Below, one piece after another: positions 1 to 10,639 of a DNA stretch of 64,000 nucleotides (position 1 is its first letter; each line of letters begins with the position of its first letter). Source of the DNA: Pelobates cultripes. Its lineage: Eukaryota; Chordata; Amphibia; Anura; Pelobatidae. Below the pieces are notes generated by a model. The model was not told the DNA's origin. It searched no databases and worked only from the letters and a program-made list of their open reading frames with translations. The DNA lies in assembly GCA_933207985.1 (NCBI GenBank), contig OW240913.1, forward strand, positions 274,466,534 to 274,530,533. The letters are read 5' to 3'. Both the position numbers and the translations under genes were made by a program.

Positions 1-1920
1 GAATACTGAGAAATGTTAGCAGTACATGTACAGCTAGCTGATTAGAATGCAAGGATCAAAGGAGCTTTTTTTTTTTTACACTATATCCGCTAATGCTCAG
101 TGTAGTGGTTGTGGTGCAAAGAGGCTATGGCTCCCAATCCACCATTTTAGAGAGGATTGAGGGGAAAAAAATCAGATGCCATTTTACATTGCCCATTACT
201 AGTGGCAGAGGTGGTCCCAGTACATGTCGATTTGCCTGTCCCACTCACCAGATCGCTGTGACAAAGGTGTCAAAGCAATCAGAAGACTTCTCTGCCCAAT
301 GCACACGAACATTGGCTTGTACTAGGCTGCTAATTACATAAAATCTACATAGAGCGGAGATCTGTGTCTTTTGCCATAAATGTTTTCCTTGACATGGTCA
401 CCTTCATTGTTACTTAAAGTATGAAAGAAGTTAACTGTCCATTATGTTTAGTGCTTTAAAATCCATGTTTCTTTGAACAATATTCAGATTGTTTGTAACA
501 ATGATTCCGTCAAACAGGTATGCAATGTTAGTTGCTAAGGGTGGTTTAGTTATCTTCAACATAGAAAAAGCCTTCAATGGTTAATAATTGATGAGTGCTG
601 CACTTAAATCACTCAAAGGTGGCATGGACTAATCAAATGCATTTGGATCAGAATAATTAAACATAATGTGGAGTTGTAATTAAGTGCTTCTGGTAAATAT
701 AAACATGCAATTGCTAGATGTTAATGAAAAGTCACACAATATGAATACATCTGTCTTTTAGTTAGTTTGTTCTACCATTCGCAACTAATACAAATGCATT
801 CCCCTAAATGTTAAGCAATGTAATTAAAGTAAACCACACACTAAAGGAGACAGGTTCAAAATCAGAGCTGCCTACATGTTTTCAGTTTTGAAGAAGCATG
901 ATGAGTGCATATGTGAAAAACAAACCTTGATTTGCTTCTAGTTGTATTGATGAGGCTTTGTTTTATTTAATCAAGGCTTTCTGTGATTATGTAAAACATC
1001 TAAGACTCTTTAGCAAGTCTAGAGGTAGATTTTTGTGGCTGTTTAGAATGTAAAATATCAAAGAAATTAGAGAAAATGAACCACCATTTTTACAACTTTG
1101 CCAAAACATTCTCATTTCTAAAGTACAGTTTTTGACGATTGTTCCTTTGGTATAGTTTATCGCATAAAAACAATTGACTGTAATAATGTAGTATTTTGCT
1201 GAAAGCTATACAGATTTTATCTAAATGCTTTTAGTCTAAAGACTTATGGGTTGGGGAACATTTCTGATGCAGGATCACATGTTGAGTAGTATTGGCTGAA
1301 GCCCGGTTTCAGTACTCGCTGCTTCTGCTGATGTCAGCTCATCGATTAAAACTTGTTGAATAAGGCAAATAAAAACTTGTTGAATCAAGAGAATTCCTTT
1401 CAATTTGTAAAATTACTCCGCTCTGCTTTTTTTCACTATGAATCGTTCTTAAAATGTCAGTTTAAAAAAAAAAAAAAGGAAATAGGGAAAAACTACTCTT
1501 TTCTATAACTTCAAGATTTTCAGAAGTTTTACATCTCTTGGTAAGAGCGAAGTGGATGCCAAAAGTTCCTACAGAAATCAATATGTGGGATTACACCGGT
1601 GTGATAGTCAAGTTGGATCAAACTTCTGTATGTGCAGGTCACGTTAGCAGCATTAAACTCCTGACCACACGATCAAGCAAGAAATGTAATATAAAACAAT
1701 ATAGGGTCCTAGGAGAGCTTGTAGAACGAGTCCAAAATGTAGAATCCAACAAAGCAAAGTGGGTAATGCAGTCCACATGAATCGTTCACATAATTAATCG
1801 ATTAGGACAACTAAAAGGTCCCCACCGCAACACTCAAACATAAATTGAGCGTTAAGGTGAGAACCAATGGTCCTAGGCACCTATTTGAGACTCCAGGGGT
1901 CTCTAAGGGCTTAACCCTAT
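1..1920. other. PREP intron sequence, no recognised element
   Basis: AT-rich intronic DNA. Short open frames here have no family signature and biased composition. No exon of PREP and no transposon termini were recognised. Confidence 0.6.
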
Positions 1921-2760
1921 AAAGAATATACAAAGAGGAAATGTAATAATACACCGACCATCATACGAACATTGCATGAAAGTCGCTGTATTGCCTGGAA
2001 ATATCTATAGTCCCAAGTAAATAAAAAGATAATGGGATAAAGTAGAAGGCCAAAATAACTATAGTACACCAACAAAATGTAATGCCTAATAAATGAACAG
2101 CTATGCCTGCAAATATGTGTCCATTCAATGTGAGGGGATTATATCCAAATAGAGGAAATCATTGAATAAAATGAGCTTTATTGTGTTGGCTCAGGAGAAT
2201 GAGCCTCTATTTTATCTCCCAATAAGTGGATTACACAAAGAACACACCGAATCATCCCAGAGGTGATCAAGGATAGGGGTTAATAGTCAAAACCCTCTGC
2301 CTTAACTGAGTAAACAGGAAAATGAATTCCCAAATCAGGACAGGGTAGCCAATAATAGTAGGTGGATAGCTATAACTGATAGAAATCCATTAAACCATTC
2401 AGTATTGTATACCACTAGTAAATAAATTGGCATCCTAGCGATAAATCTGGGAGACAGATGTTAGCCAGATATAGAGAATATACAGGAGGAAAGTAATAAA
2501 GAGTATGCTAGTCAAAAGTTGAACTGACAATATTAATCTAACACAGCCTCTCTCTCTGTTAAACTGACTAGATAGGCATAGGAGGGAAAGATAATAGAAA
2601 AAAGGATTACATGAAATTAATCAAACGTGCTAAATAAATGTGCGGTGCCCATAACCCATAAGAAAGAACGCCCGACGTGCGGTTCGGTGCAATACTGAGC
2701 GCACCTTTCATGCAATGTTTGTATGGTGGTCGGTGTATTATTACTTCTTCTCTTTGTAGA
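1921..2760. repeat. Element bounded by inverted repeats
   Basis: The stretch 1932-1984 reappears in reverse complement at about 2697-2752. Both contain the block ATAATACACCGACCA with CATACRAACATTGCATGAAA after it. The arms are roughly 90% identical over about 50 bp and are separated by about 710 bp of AT-rich DNA with no coding signal. This is the layout of a non-autonomous foldback or DNA transposon. The superfamily and target duplication were not determined. Confidence 0.55.
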
Positions 2761-3320
2761 ATCATTCACATATGCTGTGAATTTTTTTCTTTTAAATTTT
2801 TTAAAAGACGGATACTCCCCCCTACAAGCTTACACAGTAACCATGGAGTTGACTGTTGATCGTTTGTTGCTTAACATTACACGTCTCCAGCCAAAACCAA
2901 GATGTATAATGGGCATTCAGTGGAAATTTTTTGTTAAAACCGCAATGTCGTTGCCATGCAGTGGCAAAATCTTTTATTTATATATAAATTTAAACAAAAT
3001 CTAAATTACATTAAAGAGTAAATCTAATAGAAAAATTCAAATGAAACTAGGCACGCCAAGTAAGATCATAAACCCACTATCCACTGACATACTATATGTA
3101 TTAAATAAAATAAGTTGGGTAAAGTAAAAAATCTAGGTTTAATTTTTTTATTTTTTTTTAAAAGGGATCCTTTTCAAACCTTTTTTCAGACTGATTAAAA
3201 AAAAAGTTGTAGTTATAATACATAAACTGATCTGAGGCAAACGGCATGCAAATCTACAGCTTCAGGCTTGAATACAGTAAGATTTTGCTATATTTATGGA
3301 GCCATGAGGGGCCCAGGGGG
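2761..3320. other. Intron sequence, nothing recognised
   Basis: AT-rich sequence with A and T tracts. No gene or transposon end was recognised. Confidence 0.5.
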
Positions 3321-3321
3321 G

Positions 3322-4612
3322 CTAGATGGTGGTGTTAACACTAACAAGACTTGTCTTCACTCATATGACTTGCTTCCTAAATTCCAACTCCCTCCTCGAT
3401 CCTCTTCAATCTGGCTTTCGCCCCCTCCAGTCTACTGAGACTGCTCTTATTAAAGTTACAAATGACCTAACTGCAGCCAAATCCAAAGGCCACTACTCTA
3501 TACTAATTCATCTTGACCTCTCTGCTGCCTTTGACACTGATCATGGCCTCCTTTTCCTAATTCTTCAACCTCTGTGACACAGCTCTCTCATGGTTCGCCA
3601 CCGATCTCTCACAACGCTCCTTTAGTTTCTCTTTCTGTCTCAGTCGGAGTCCCTCAAGGTTTAGTTCTTGGTCCCCTTTTGTTCTCTCTCTATACTGCCT
3701 CTCTTGGCAAACTCATTAATTTATTTGAATTCCACTATCACCTGTATGCTGACAACACCCAGATATCTCTCCTCCCCTGACTTCTCCCCTGCTGTCCTGC
3801 AACGTCTCACCAAGTGCCTTTCTTCTATCTCTGACTGGATGTCCTCCCGCTTTCTGAAACTCAATCTCTCTCACACTGATTTTCTTATTTTTCCTCCTCA
3901 TAACACTGATCCTCCTCCTTTGCTCAACCTGCAGGTTGACGGTACCTGCCTCACCCCATCCTTTCAAGCTCGCTGTCTTGGTGTCACTTTTGACCCTGGC
4001 CTCACTTTTGCGCCTCATGTATAGTCTTTTGCTAAAACCTGTCGATTCCAACTTAAAAACATTGCCCGCATACGCCCCTTTCTTAAGCAAGATGCTACCA
4101 AGGAGCTTGTTCACGCTCTAGTAATCTCTTGCATTGATTACTGTAATTCTCTTCTAATGGGTCTCCCCAGAAGCCGTACCGCCCCCCTACAATCTGTGAT
4201 GAATACTGCTGCCAGTCTGATCTTTCTATCCTGTCGCTCCTCTCACACTTCACCCCTCTGTCGATTTTTAAAATACTAACCATTACCTATAAAGCTCTAA
4301 CCAACTCTCGCCCCTCTTACATTTCTTCACTGATTCCTAGGTATGCCCCCACTCTGTTTCTCCGCTCTGCTGGCGACCTTCTCCTGTCTGCTGCTCACAC
4401 CCTTACATGCAATTGCCACCATGTCTATTTGCTGTCTATCTCAATTCCCCTCCTATTGTGTTTTTATACCCCACCTCTTCTAGACTCTGAGCAGGATCCT
4501 CAACTACCTATTGTTCCTGTTACATTTTATTGTCTCATTTGGTAAACCCCCCTTTTATTGTAAAGCACTGCGGAATAAGCTGGCACTATATAAATACCAA
4601 TAATAATAATAG
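3322..4612 (+). mobile_element. L2-type LINE fragment, reverse transcriptase and 3' end
   Basis: This is the 3' part of a non-LTR retrotransposon of the L2 type. Its reverse transcriptase shows [20 protein letters not shown], then [14 protein letters not shown] and a catalytic-box relic reading YADN instead of YADD. These motifs fall in different frames (3326-3577, 3574-3780, 3668-4024), so the gene is broken by several frameshifts. It ends with the L2-style tail, GCACTATATAAATACC followed by AATAAT repeats. It is 5'-truncated near 3322, as is usual for LINE copies. Confidence 0.85.
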
Positions 4613-4800
4613 TATCATTACAATGGCACCTGGCAATTAGTGGGATATATTGGGCAACGAGTGGTAAACTCTTGAATGTCATGTGTTAAAAGCAAAATGG
4701 GTAAGCAAAAAGATCTGATTGACTTTGACATGAGCCGAATGGTGATGGTTAGAGACAACTGGGTCAGGGCATCTCCAAAACAGCAAGTCTTGCGGATACA
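4613..4800 (+). mobile_element. Tc1/mariner-like transposon fragment
   Basis: This begins directly after the AATAAT tail of the L2 copy. It carries ATTACAATGGCACCTG, GGGATATATT and a coding relic GKQKDLIDFD. The same family appears at 63751-64000, where the corresponding bases and a terminal repeat are present. Only the region around the transposase start remains here, without terminal repeats. Confidence 0.7.
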
Positions 4801-5090
4801 GTTAGTAACGGTCAGTTTTGTTTTTTTAGGGGTTCTATATTTACAAGTCATGCATTTTATTCTCATATCTGCGGATATCTTTTATTTTAGGATTGGCATG
4901 TCGATATTTTTCTTGCTTTTCCTGATCTAATTCCCATATTGTCTTGGACCCATTGGCTTTCTTTCAATAGTCCATTATCCCTATAAAATGGGAATGTTAC
5001 ATTTGCATGTGATATCTGTTGTAAATCTGGTAGACCTCTGCCTATCTGTGTTCATCTTTAGCACCTGCAATAATTAAATAAAAATAAAAG
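4801..5090. other. Intron sequence, nothing recognised
   Basis: AT-rich DNA without a recognisable feature. Confidence 0.5.
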
Positions 5091-5100
5091 ATAGGTATTA

Positions 5101-5412
5101 TAGTACAGCACCAGTTTTTAATTTCACCTGTTGTCTCTTTTTTCTTTCTTCTTCTTCTACTAGTTCAGTATAGTCATCTTGAATCTGAACAGGCCCACTT
5201 TCATAATTATATATAACTATAGTTTTTCCATTGGGAGTTTGAGTGTGTAAATAGAGCTTCATTTTACCGTAACAAATTAATTCAGGAGGAACAGAGCTCA
5301 TGTTCCTAAAGCTATATTTAGGTAAATGATTTTTTTCAGCCAATAATTAGGAAATCGTATTTAAAGGGAACTGGTCGCTTCTTAGGATTTTTAAGATCAT
5401 GTTTACTTATTG
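5101..5412 (-). pseudogene. Unidentified antisense coding-like stretch
   Basis: On the minus strand a frame open from 5343 to 5098 reads as protein-like sequence, including SSVPPELICYGKMKLYLHTQ, VIYNYESGPVQIQDDY and an acidic, then basic tail EEEERKKRQQVKLK before a stop. There is no ATG at its start. A second frame just upstream (about 5350-5412) reads KNPKKRPVPFKYDFLIIG and runs into a stop. Joined by a small shift, the two would look like one coding piece. The amino-acid texture is unlike the random frames around it. I do not recognise the family. It could be a fragment of a processed pseudogene, an exon of an antisense gene, or chance. Confidence 0.35.
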
Positions 5413-6232
5413 TGATGGAACCTCAACCATCCGTTGGGACATTCTGTCGCACAGCACCATCCATTGGTTTGACCAATGTAATGGAACCACAACCATCCAA
5501 AGGGACTTTGTGTGTGGCAGTGATATCTATTGGTTGAACGTTCCTAGTCACCAATGTGTATGAATGTATTTTGCATAGTTAAATTTATTATCCAATAGGG
5601 TTGTCTGCATGATTTTTCATATGGCTACATTTCATGTATTCGAGTGTGTTGCTAAAAGTATAACTAGCTAGTTGCAGCATATCTATGCATTGTTTTTGGC
5701 AACAGTTTGTATGAAGTTTTATTGTTAAAATATTTTTTGATTATTATCTGCCATCAGCCACTGATGGTGTAGAGATAAATAAAATGAATATACCTGCCAC
5801 TGGGGATCCACACATGCACTGTTAAAAATGCTTGTATGCATCATCCTGATTTGCATTCTGCACACTAAGCAACGCTACATAATTAATTTGTGTGTACATC
5901 AATTTATGGCAGCTTTATTTAAAGAGACAGGAGCAAACTCTTAGGGAGTATCCCAAAAACATGGTGTGTGTCTGGCGGTCGAAGAATGGAGTTTATCACA
6001 TCTATTCTGTGACCCAAGAGACCATAGAAACTTTTGACATCTGAAACTGCAGTGGAACAATATGACTTTCATATTGTTCTACATTATAAATGATTTTAAT
6101 TCAGTGGCACTCATTTTGGCATCTTTAATGTCATTATCTACCGAAAATATAACTTTCGTTTTAGGTACAAGCATTTTAGATATGTATAACTTGACATTTA
6201 GTGACAATTTTTATTTATTTTTTTCCAAATAG
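5413..6232. other. Intron sequence upstream of PREP exon, short imperfect repeat
   Basis: About 5412-5520 holds two imperfect copies of TGATGGAACC(T/A)CAACCATCC with similar following bases. The remainder is unremarkable intron leading to the polypyrimidine tract of the exon at 6233. Confidence 0.5.
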
Positions 6233-6338
6233 GTCTCCGATGACGGCCAGTATGTTTTATTGTCTATACGAGAGGGATGTGACCCGGTTAACCGATTGTG
6301 GTACTGCAATTTACAGAATCTGACAAATGGCATTACTG
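6233..6338 (+). CDS. PREP: PREP exon (about residues 240-275)
   Basis: This is an internal coding exon of prolyl endopeptidase, a cytosolic serine peptidase that cuts short peptides after proline. A pyrimidine-rich tract and AG at 6231-6232 precede it and GTGAGT follows. It opens in phase 0 with [17 protein letters not shown] and continues PVNRLWY, which closely matches the mammalian enzyme. The cysteine of REGCD corresponds to mammalian Cys255, known to lie near the active site. The exon is 106 nt: 35 whole codons plus one base of a split codon that continues at 39338. It belongs to the beta-propeller domain that gates access to the active site. The preceding exon is not in the window, so the upstream intron is longer than 6.2 kb. 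Confidence 0.95.
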
Positions 6339-6380
6339 GTGAGTCGGTGCTGTTCTTATCTTAGATGCGCGCTTTCACGA

Positions 6381-6529
6381 CTCTAGAGCAGGCTTCCCCA
6401 AATTCCGGCCCACCAGATGATGCTGAACTAAAAGTCCCATGATTCTAAGAATGAAATAGGCTGACAATCATGGGAGTTGTAGTTCAGCAACATCTGGAGG
6501 GCCGGAGTTTGGGGAAGCCTGCTCTAGAG
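6381..6529. mobile_element. hAT-type MITE with 8-bp target duplication
   Basis: The arms CAGGCTTCCCCAAATTCC and its reverse complement (ending GGGGAAGCCTG) form the ends of a 133-bp palindromic element at 6389-6521. Both ends are flanked by CTCTAGAG (6381-6388 and 6522-6529). This 8-bp duplication fits the nTCTAGAn target preference of hAT transposons. There is no coding capacity. It lies 43 bp downstream of the PREP donor site. Confidence 0.85.
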
Positions 6530-6907
6530 AATACTTATGCCCATCAGCATATCTGTTGATTATTACTAAAGCAATCTCATTCTGCATTGATAACAGAAAT
6601 ATTTCTTGTTGTATGGCATGTCCCTTTAATATAGTAATAATTTTAATATATCTGCGGTAAGTATACATAAATAAGTGAAAGAATTACATTACTACCTATT
6701 CAGTCAGTGTGAGATGATGATGTTTACGATGGGATATAACTATAATGGATATACATGTTATATATTACATTGTCAATAGGTTATTTGGTGATGACCTCAA
6801 TGTGGTTTTTTTTTTTGCTCTTCTATAAAGGCACTTTTCCAAGTTTTGTTTGGTAAGATGACAGATAAGAGCACTTGTGCTGCATTTATGTTTCTTCGTG
6901 TATGTTA
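6530..6907. other. Intron sequence between hAT MITE and DIRS element
   Basis: No feature recognised. Confidence 0.5.
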
Positions 6908-7150
6908 ATTTACAGATTTTACTATTAACATGACGTAAAGTCATGATTTTATTAATGACACGGAGGCGAGTATTATGCTGCACTCTTTCTTTATTTACCT
7001 CAGCAGCAAAGAAAAATAACATTAAATCAGTATAAAAGAAACCAGTAAATAACATGAGGTATATCTTCCTAGCAACAGGAACAGCCAATCAGCATCCTCT
7101 TTATAGCATAATAGGCAGTGTCCAGTATACTACTTCCTCTTTCTTGCGAT
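6908..7150 (+). repeat. Left inverted terminal repeat of DIRS element
   Basis: This is the reverse complement of about 12485-12703, apart from different outermost bases. It contains the ACACGGAGG box, the CTTTATTTACCTCAGCAGC stretch and CCTAGCAACAGGAACAGCC. Its outer edge (ATTTACAGATTTTACTATTA...) is reproduced in the internal complementary region. Confidence 0.85.
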
Positions 7151-7308
7151 CCCGAACAAGGACAACAAATCCAAATAAAAAGTGGGCTCCAATTAGAGGG
7201 TATACGAGCCTTAAACTGGATCTCGAAGTCAAGCTGGAAGAGAAAGGAGAATATGGTAATATCCAAGTATAAAACTGGATTTATGCATAAATTCGCATTA
7301 CATGAAAT

Positions 7309-7343
<35 letters not shown>

Positions 7344-7474
7344 CATGAAATTCAGTTTAGTCAAACCGTAAGCTCTTGACAGTCATTAACAAGGATAAAA
7401 CCCAGTAATCAAAAAAGACTTACCGTGAAGTCAACTTACCCAGAGAAGACCAAACCTCCAGGGATGGGAGGGAG

Positions 7475-7575
7475 GTATAATACTCGCCTCCGTGTCATTA
7501 ATAAAATCATGACTTTACGTCATGTTAATAGTAAAATCTGTAAATTTTATTAAGACACGGAGGCTCCTATTATGC
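7475..7575. repeat. Internal complementary region of DIRS element
   Basis: The first part (to about 7545) is the reverse complement of the left outer edge (6908-6980). The second part (from about 7541) is the reverse complement of the right outer edge (about 12670-12703), with its ACACGGAGG box. In DIRS elements such a region is thought to template the joining of the two ends into a circle. Seeing both halves here defines the two outer boundaries of the element. A (TA)n run at 7308-7341 lies just before it. Confidence 0.85.
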
Positions 7576-8320
7576 TAGTTCAAAGCTGTGAAATTATGTC
7601 TCCTGTGAAGTGTTGAATAGGTCTAAAGTAGAAATCATGGAATGTAGACTCCGAAGACCAGCCGCTCTCATAATATCCTCCAAGCGACAACCAATCAAGG
7701 AAGCCTTAGAAGCCATTGCCCTACGAACCGAATGAGGCACAGACACATAGGTATCAATACCTGCTAGAGATGTCTACTTGACCCACCAGGCTAGAGTAGA
7801 CACCGGAAGACGCAACTTTTGGAAGGAGATGAAGAGTTCCTGTTTCAAAGGATTCTGTAACGTAGTAGAACGATGTTCACACACCCATTAGTATGCAACA
7901 GGGCAAAGGAGAGATCTATCAGGGAAAACTGGGTAAGATAGATTTTAGAGGAGGTTTTTGTCCTCCGTGAAATGTCAAAGAGGACACCTTCTGGAGTAAA
8001 GGAACGAGCAACCACCTCACGAGCTCGTACGTCAGAAAAACCTCTTGCAAGAAAAAAAAAATAAAAAAATTCAAGACAATAGAGATGTCCCACAAGACAG
8101 AGTATTGTGGTAAGGGTGAATGAGCAAACCATATTCCTCAGAGAAGTCAATATATGACAGGATGTCAACCGACAGGCGTCCAATCAAAACTTTGATGGCC
8201 AGCAGAAATGGACGATCGGTAAGGTCCACAGTGCGATAGGCTTTACCTTCATCATAGAAGTCAGAAAAATGGAGGACAGACATAAAAGGAGCTGATATGG
8301 GATTTAAATTTAATTTCATG
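7570..8320 (-). pseudogene. DIRS tyrosine recombinase, degraded
   Basis: Minus-strand frames in this stretch carry YDEGKAYRTVDL (near 8240), DVRAREVVARSFTPEGVLF (near 8010) and, near the 3' end, relics of SVPHSVRRAMASKA and a SESTF-like box (about 7600-7740). These match the arrangement of DIRS recombinases, whose C-terminal end holds the catalytic Arg, His and Tyr. The motifs are spread over several frames with stops, including an A-run at 8045-8070, so no functional enzyme is encoded. Confidence 0.65.
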
Positions 8321-8568
8321 CACCAACTATGCCATCTGCTCCAAGCAGATTTATAAGCCTGTCTCGTGTTGGGTGCACCCTTGATAAGTTGGGGAGTTGA
8401 TTGCGACTGACCAAGGTTCCCTGAAAAAGACTACACTATGAGATGCAAGAGACCTTGGAGAACAAGAGGATGAGGTACACCATAGAAGGCACTCGAGAGA
8501 TGGAAGGTCGATAACCATCTCCTGAAGAGAAGAGAACTATGGTTGGGACGGCGATAGAGGAGCCACGA

Positions 8569-10134
8569 TCAACAGGTGCCGGACTGGCGATGTAGATGGA
8601 AAGGCAAAAAAATTATAATTCCTTGGAGAAAACATTCATAGCCAGTGCTATCGGATCTGGTCTCCAACTGAAGAAACGGGGAAGTTGAGCATTCAAACGA
8701 GAAGTGAAAAGATCTATTTCCAATAGACTCCATAGGTTCCAGATGTCTTGGAAGACCATGGAATCCAAGTGCCAGTCGCTGGAATCTCTGAGTTGGCGTG
8801 AATACCAGTCCTTCGTAGTGTTGGAGAGACCTCTCCAATATATATTCTGCCGTGACTGAAATGCCGTGTCTCAGGCAAAATTGCCAGCAATCACGAGGCA
8901 TGTAGGTCAGAATTTTGTATTTTGTGCCTCCAAGCGATTGATGTAGCGGACTGCTGACACGTTGTCCATCTTCAGAAGGATAGCGCATTGGGCTTGAGTT
9001 GGGGAGAAACTATGGACTGCAAAGGAACCAGCCAGATGTTCCAAACAATTGATGTGGAGTGTTGATTCCAGGTTTGATTATCTGCCCTTGGTGGAAATAG
9101 CATTGAGCACCCCAACCATGCAAACTTGCGTCGGATTTGATTATCAAATCTGGAGCTGTACAAAATATGGTGTGCTTATTCCAAGCTCCATGTGAAGAAG
9201 CCACCATTGGAGTTCATCCTCCACTTCTGAGTCCAGAGTTACCATATCTGTGTATGATGCGCAGCCCTTGAGATGAAGTTTGTAATCGTTGTAGGGCTCG
9301 ATAGCCAAGAAGACCTGTAGAAATGGCCTGTATAGATGCCGCTAGAAGGCCTAGCATTCTCAACAGTTGTTTGAGAGAGAGTTGAGAGGTTGCTAGTGTT
9401 CGCCTATCTCCTTCTTTATATTGGCTAATTTTGCCACCGGAGGGTGTAGAGTTTGAAGGGTAGAATCTACAATAATCCAATATAACCCAGAAATTTTATT
9501 TGTTGCGTGGGAACGATAATGGATTTCTCCCAATTGGTCAGGAAGCCTAGGTTCTCTAACAGAGTCAAAGTCCATGTAAGGTATGTCCGGATTAATTGAA
9601 TAGACTGAGCCAGAATGAAAATGCCATCTAAATATATTATAAGATGTGAGCTTGGTGAAGCACCATGGAGCCGAAGACAGTCCGAATGGGAGGCACCTGA
9701 ACCTCTATTTACTTCCCTACCATGTAAATTGCAGGAAGTTCTCAATCTTGATGTTGTACTGGGATAGGCACTGTGAGATATGCATCCTGCAGATCCAATT
9801 TGGCCATCCAATCTGCTGGTTGGAGAAGATCCCTTAAACAATGCTCTCCTTCCATCTTTGAAGTGCTGAAATGTTCATAACTATTGAGCAGTCTCAAATT
9901 TATCACTGGACGGATACCTTTGCCTTTTTTGGGAAACAAGAAAAGGTTGCTCACGTAACCCAGGGTATGCGCCAGAATCTCTACAATTGATTGTCCACAG
10001 AGACAAGGTCTGTGTCTCATTGGGAAAAAACAATTTCCCTTGATGGGGAACATTGAACAAGTAGAGAAAGGAAGTCTATGCAATACCCTTTCACAGTGTG
10101 AAGAACCTAAGCATCTGATGAAATGAGGGATCAT
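8569..10134 (-). pseudogene. DIRS reverse transcriptase and RNase H, degraded
   Basis: Reverse transcriptase motifs run from right to left: GIRPVINLRLLNSYEHF and WMAKLDLQDAYLTVPIP (9742-10134), then IIYLDGIFILAQS and FLTNWEKSIIVPTQQIKFLG (9467-9841). The catalytic YLDD is altered to YLDG. RNase H follows with KSDASLHGWGAQCYF (near 9120) and ILTYMPRDCWQFCLRHGISV (near 8890). These are typical of DIRS polymerases rather than gypsy or copia. At least three frame changes separate the segments, so this is a pseudogene. Confidence 0.8.
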
Positions 10135-10639
10135 ACATGGGAAAAATGTGTGAGCCTGCCCCCACTATCAGTAAGAAAGAATGGAAATTGTGAAGACGTC
10201 TTTGGAGCACCTCTTAGGCCACTAACAATCCAGGGTCGGCCACTTTGTGAGAAGGAGGTTGGTATAGTGCATTGTTCAAAGAAATCGGCTCGGCAAGTAT
10301 AAGAGCCTTGGTTCTGTCTAAAAGAACTTCTGTTTGTTTAGCAGGACAAAGGAGCCCAATTCTTTTACAAAGTTGTCCCCAAAGAGAAAACCTTTTGCCT
10401 GTGTTATCTGGCTCGTTCAGAGCCATAGTTAAACGTTTGGGCTCAATCTTGAGCAAGATCGATTTGTGGCGTTCTGTGACAACCACATTGTTGGCGTTGC
10501 CAACTTAAATCACTCTCTGGATCTAACCACTTAAGATGGCGCAATCTAATTCTAGATCATCCTCCACTGCTTCAAAGATCTTGGCTGCTGAGCCCAAGAT
10601 GCCCAGGATTTTATCCTGACAGTTTTGCAATAAAAATCT

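Noticed and set aside
1538..1780. 80-residue open frame
   Set aside because: No family signature, no splice context fitting PREP, composition like surrounding intron.
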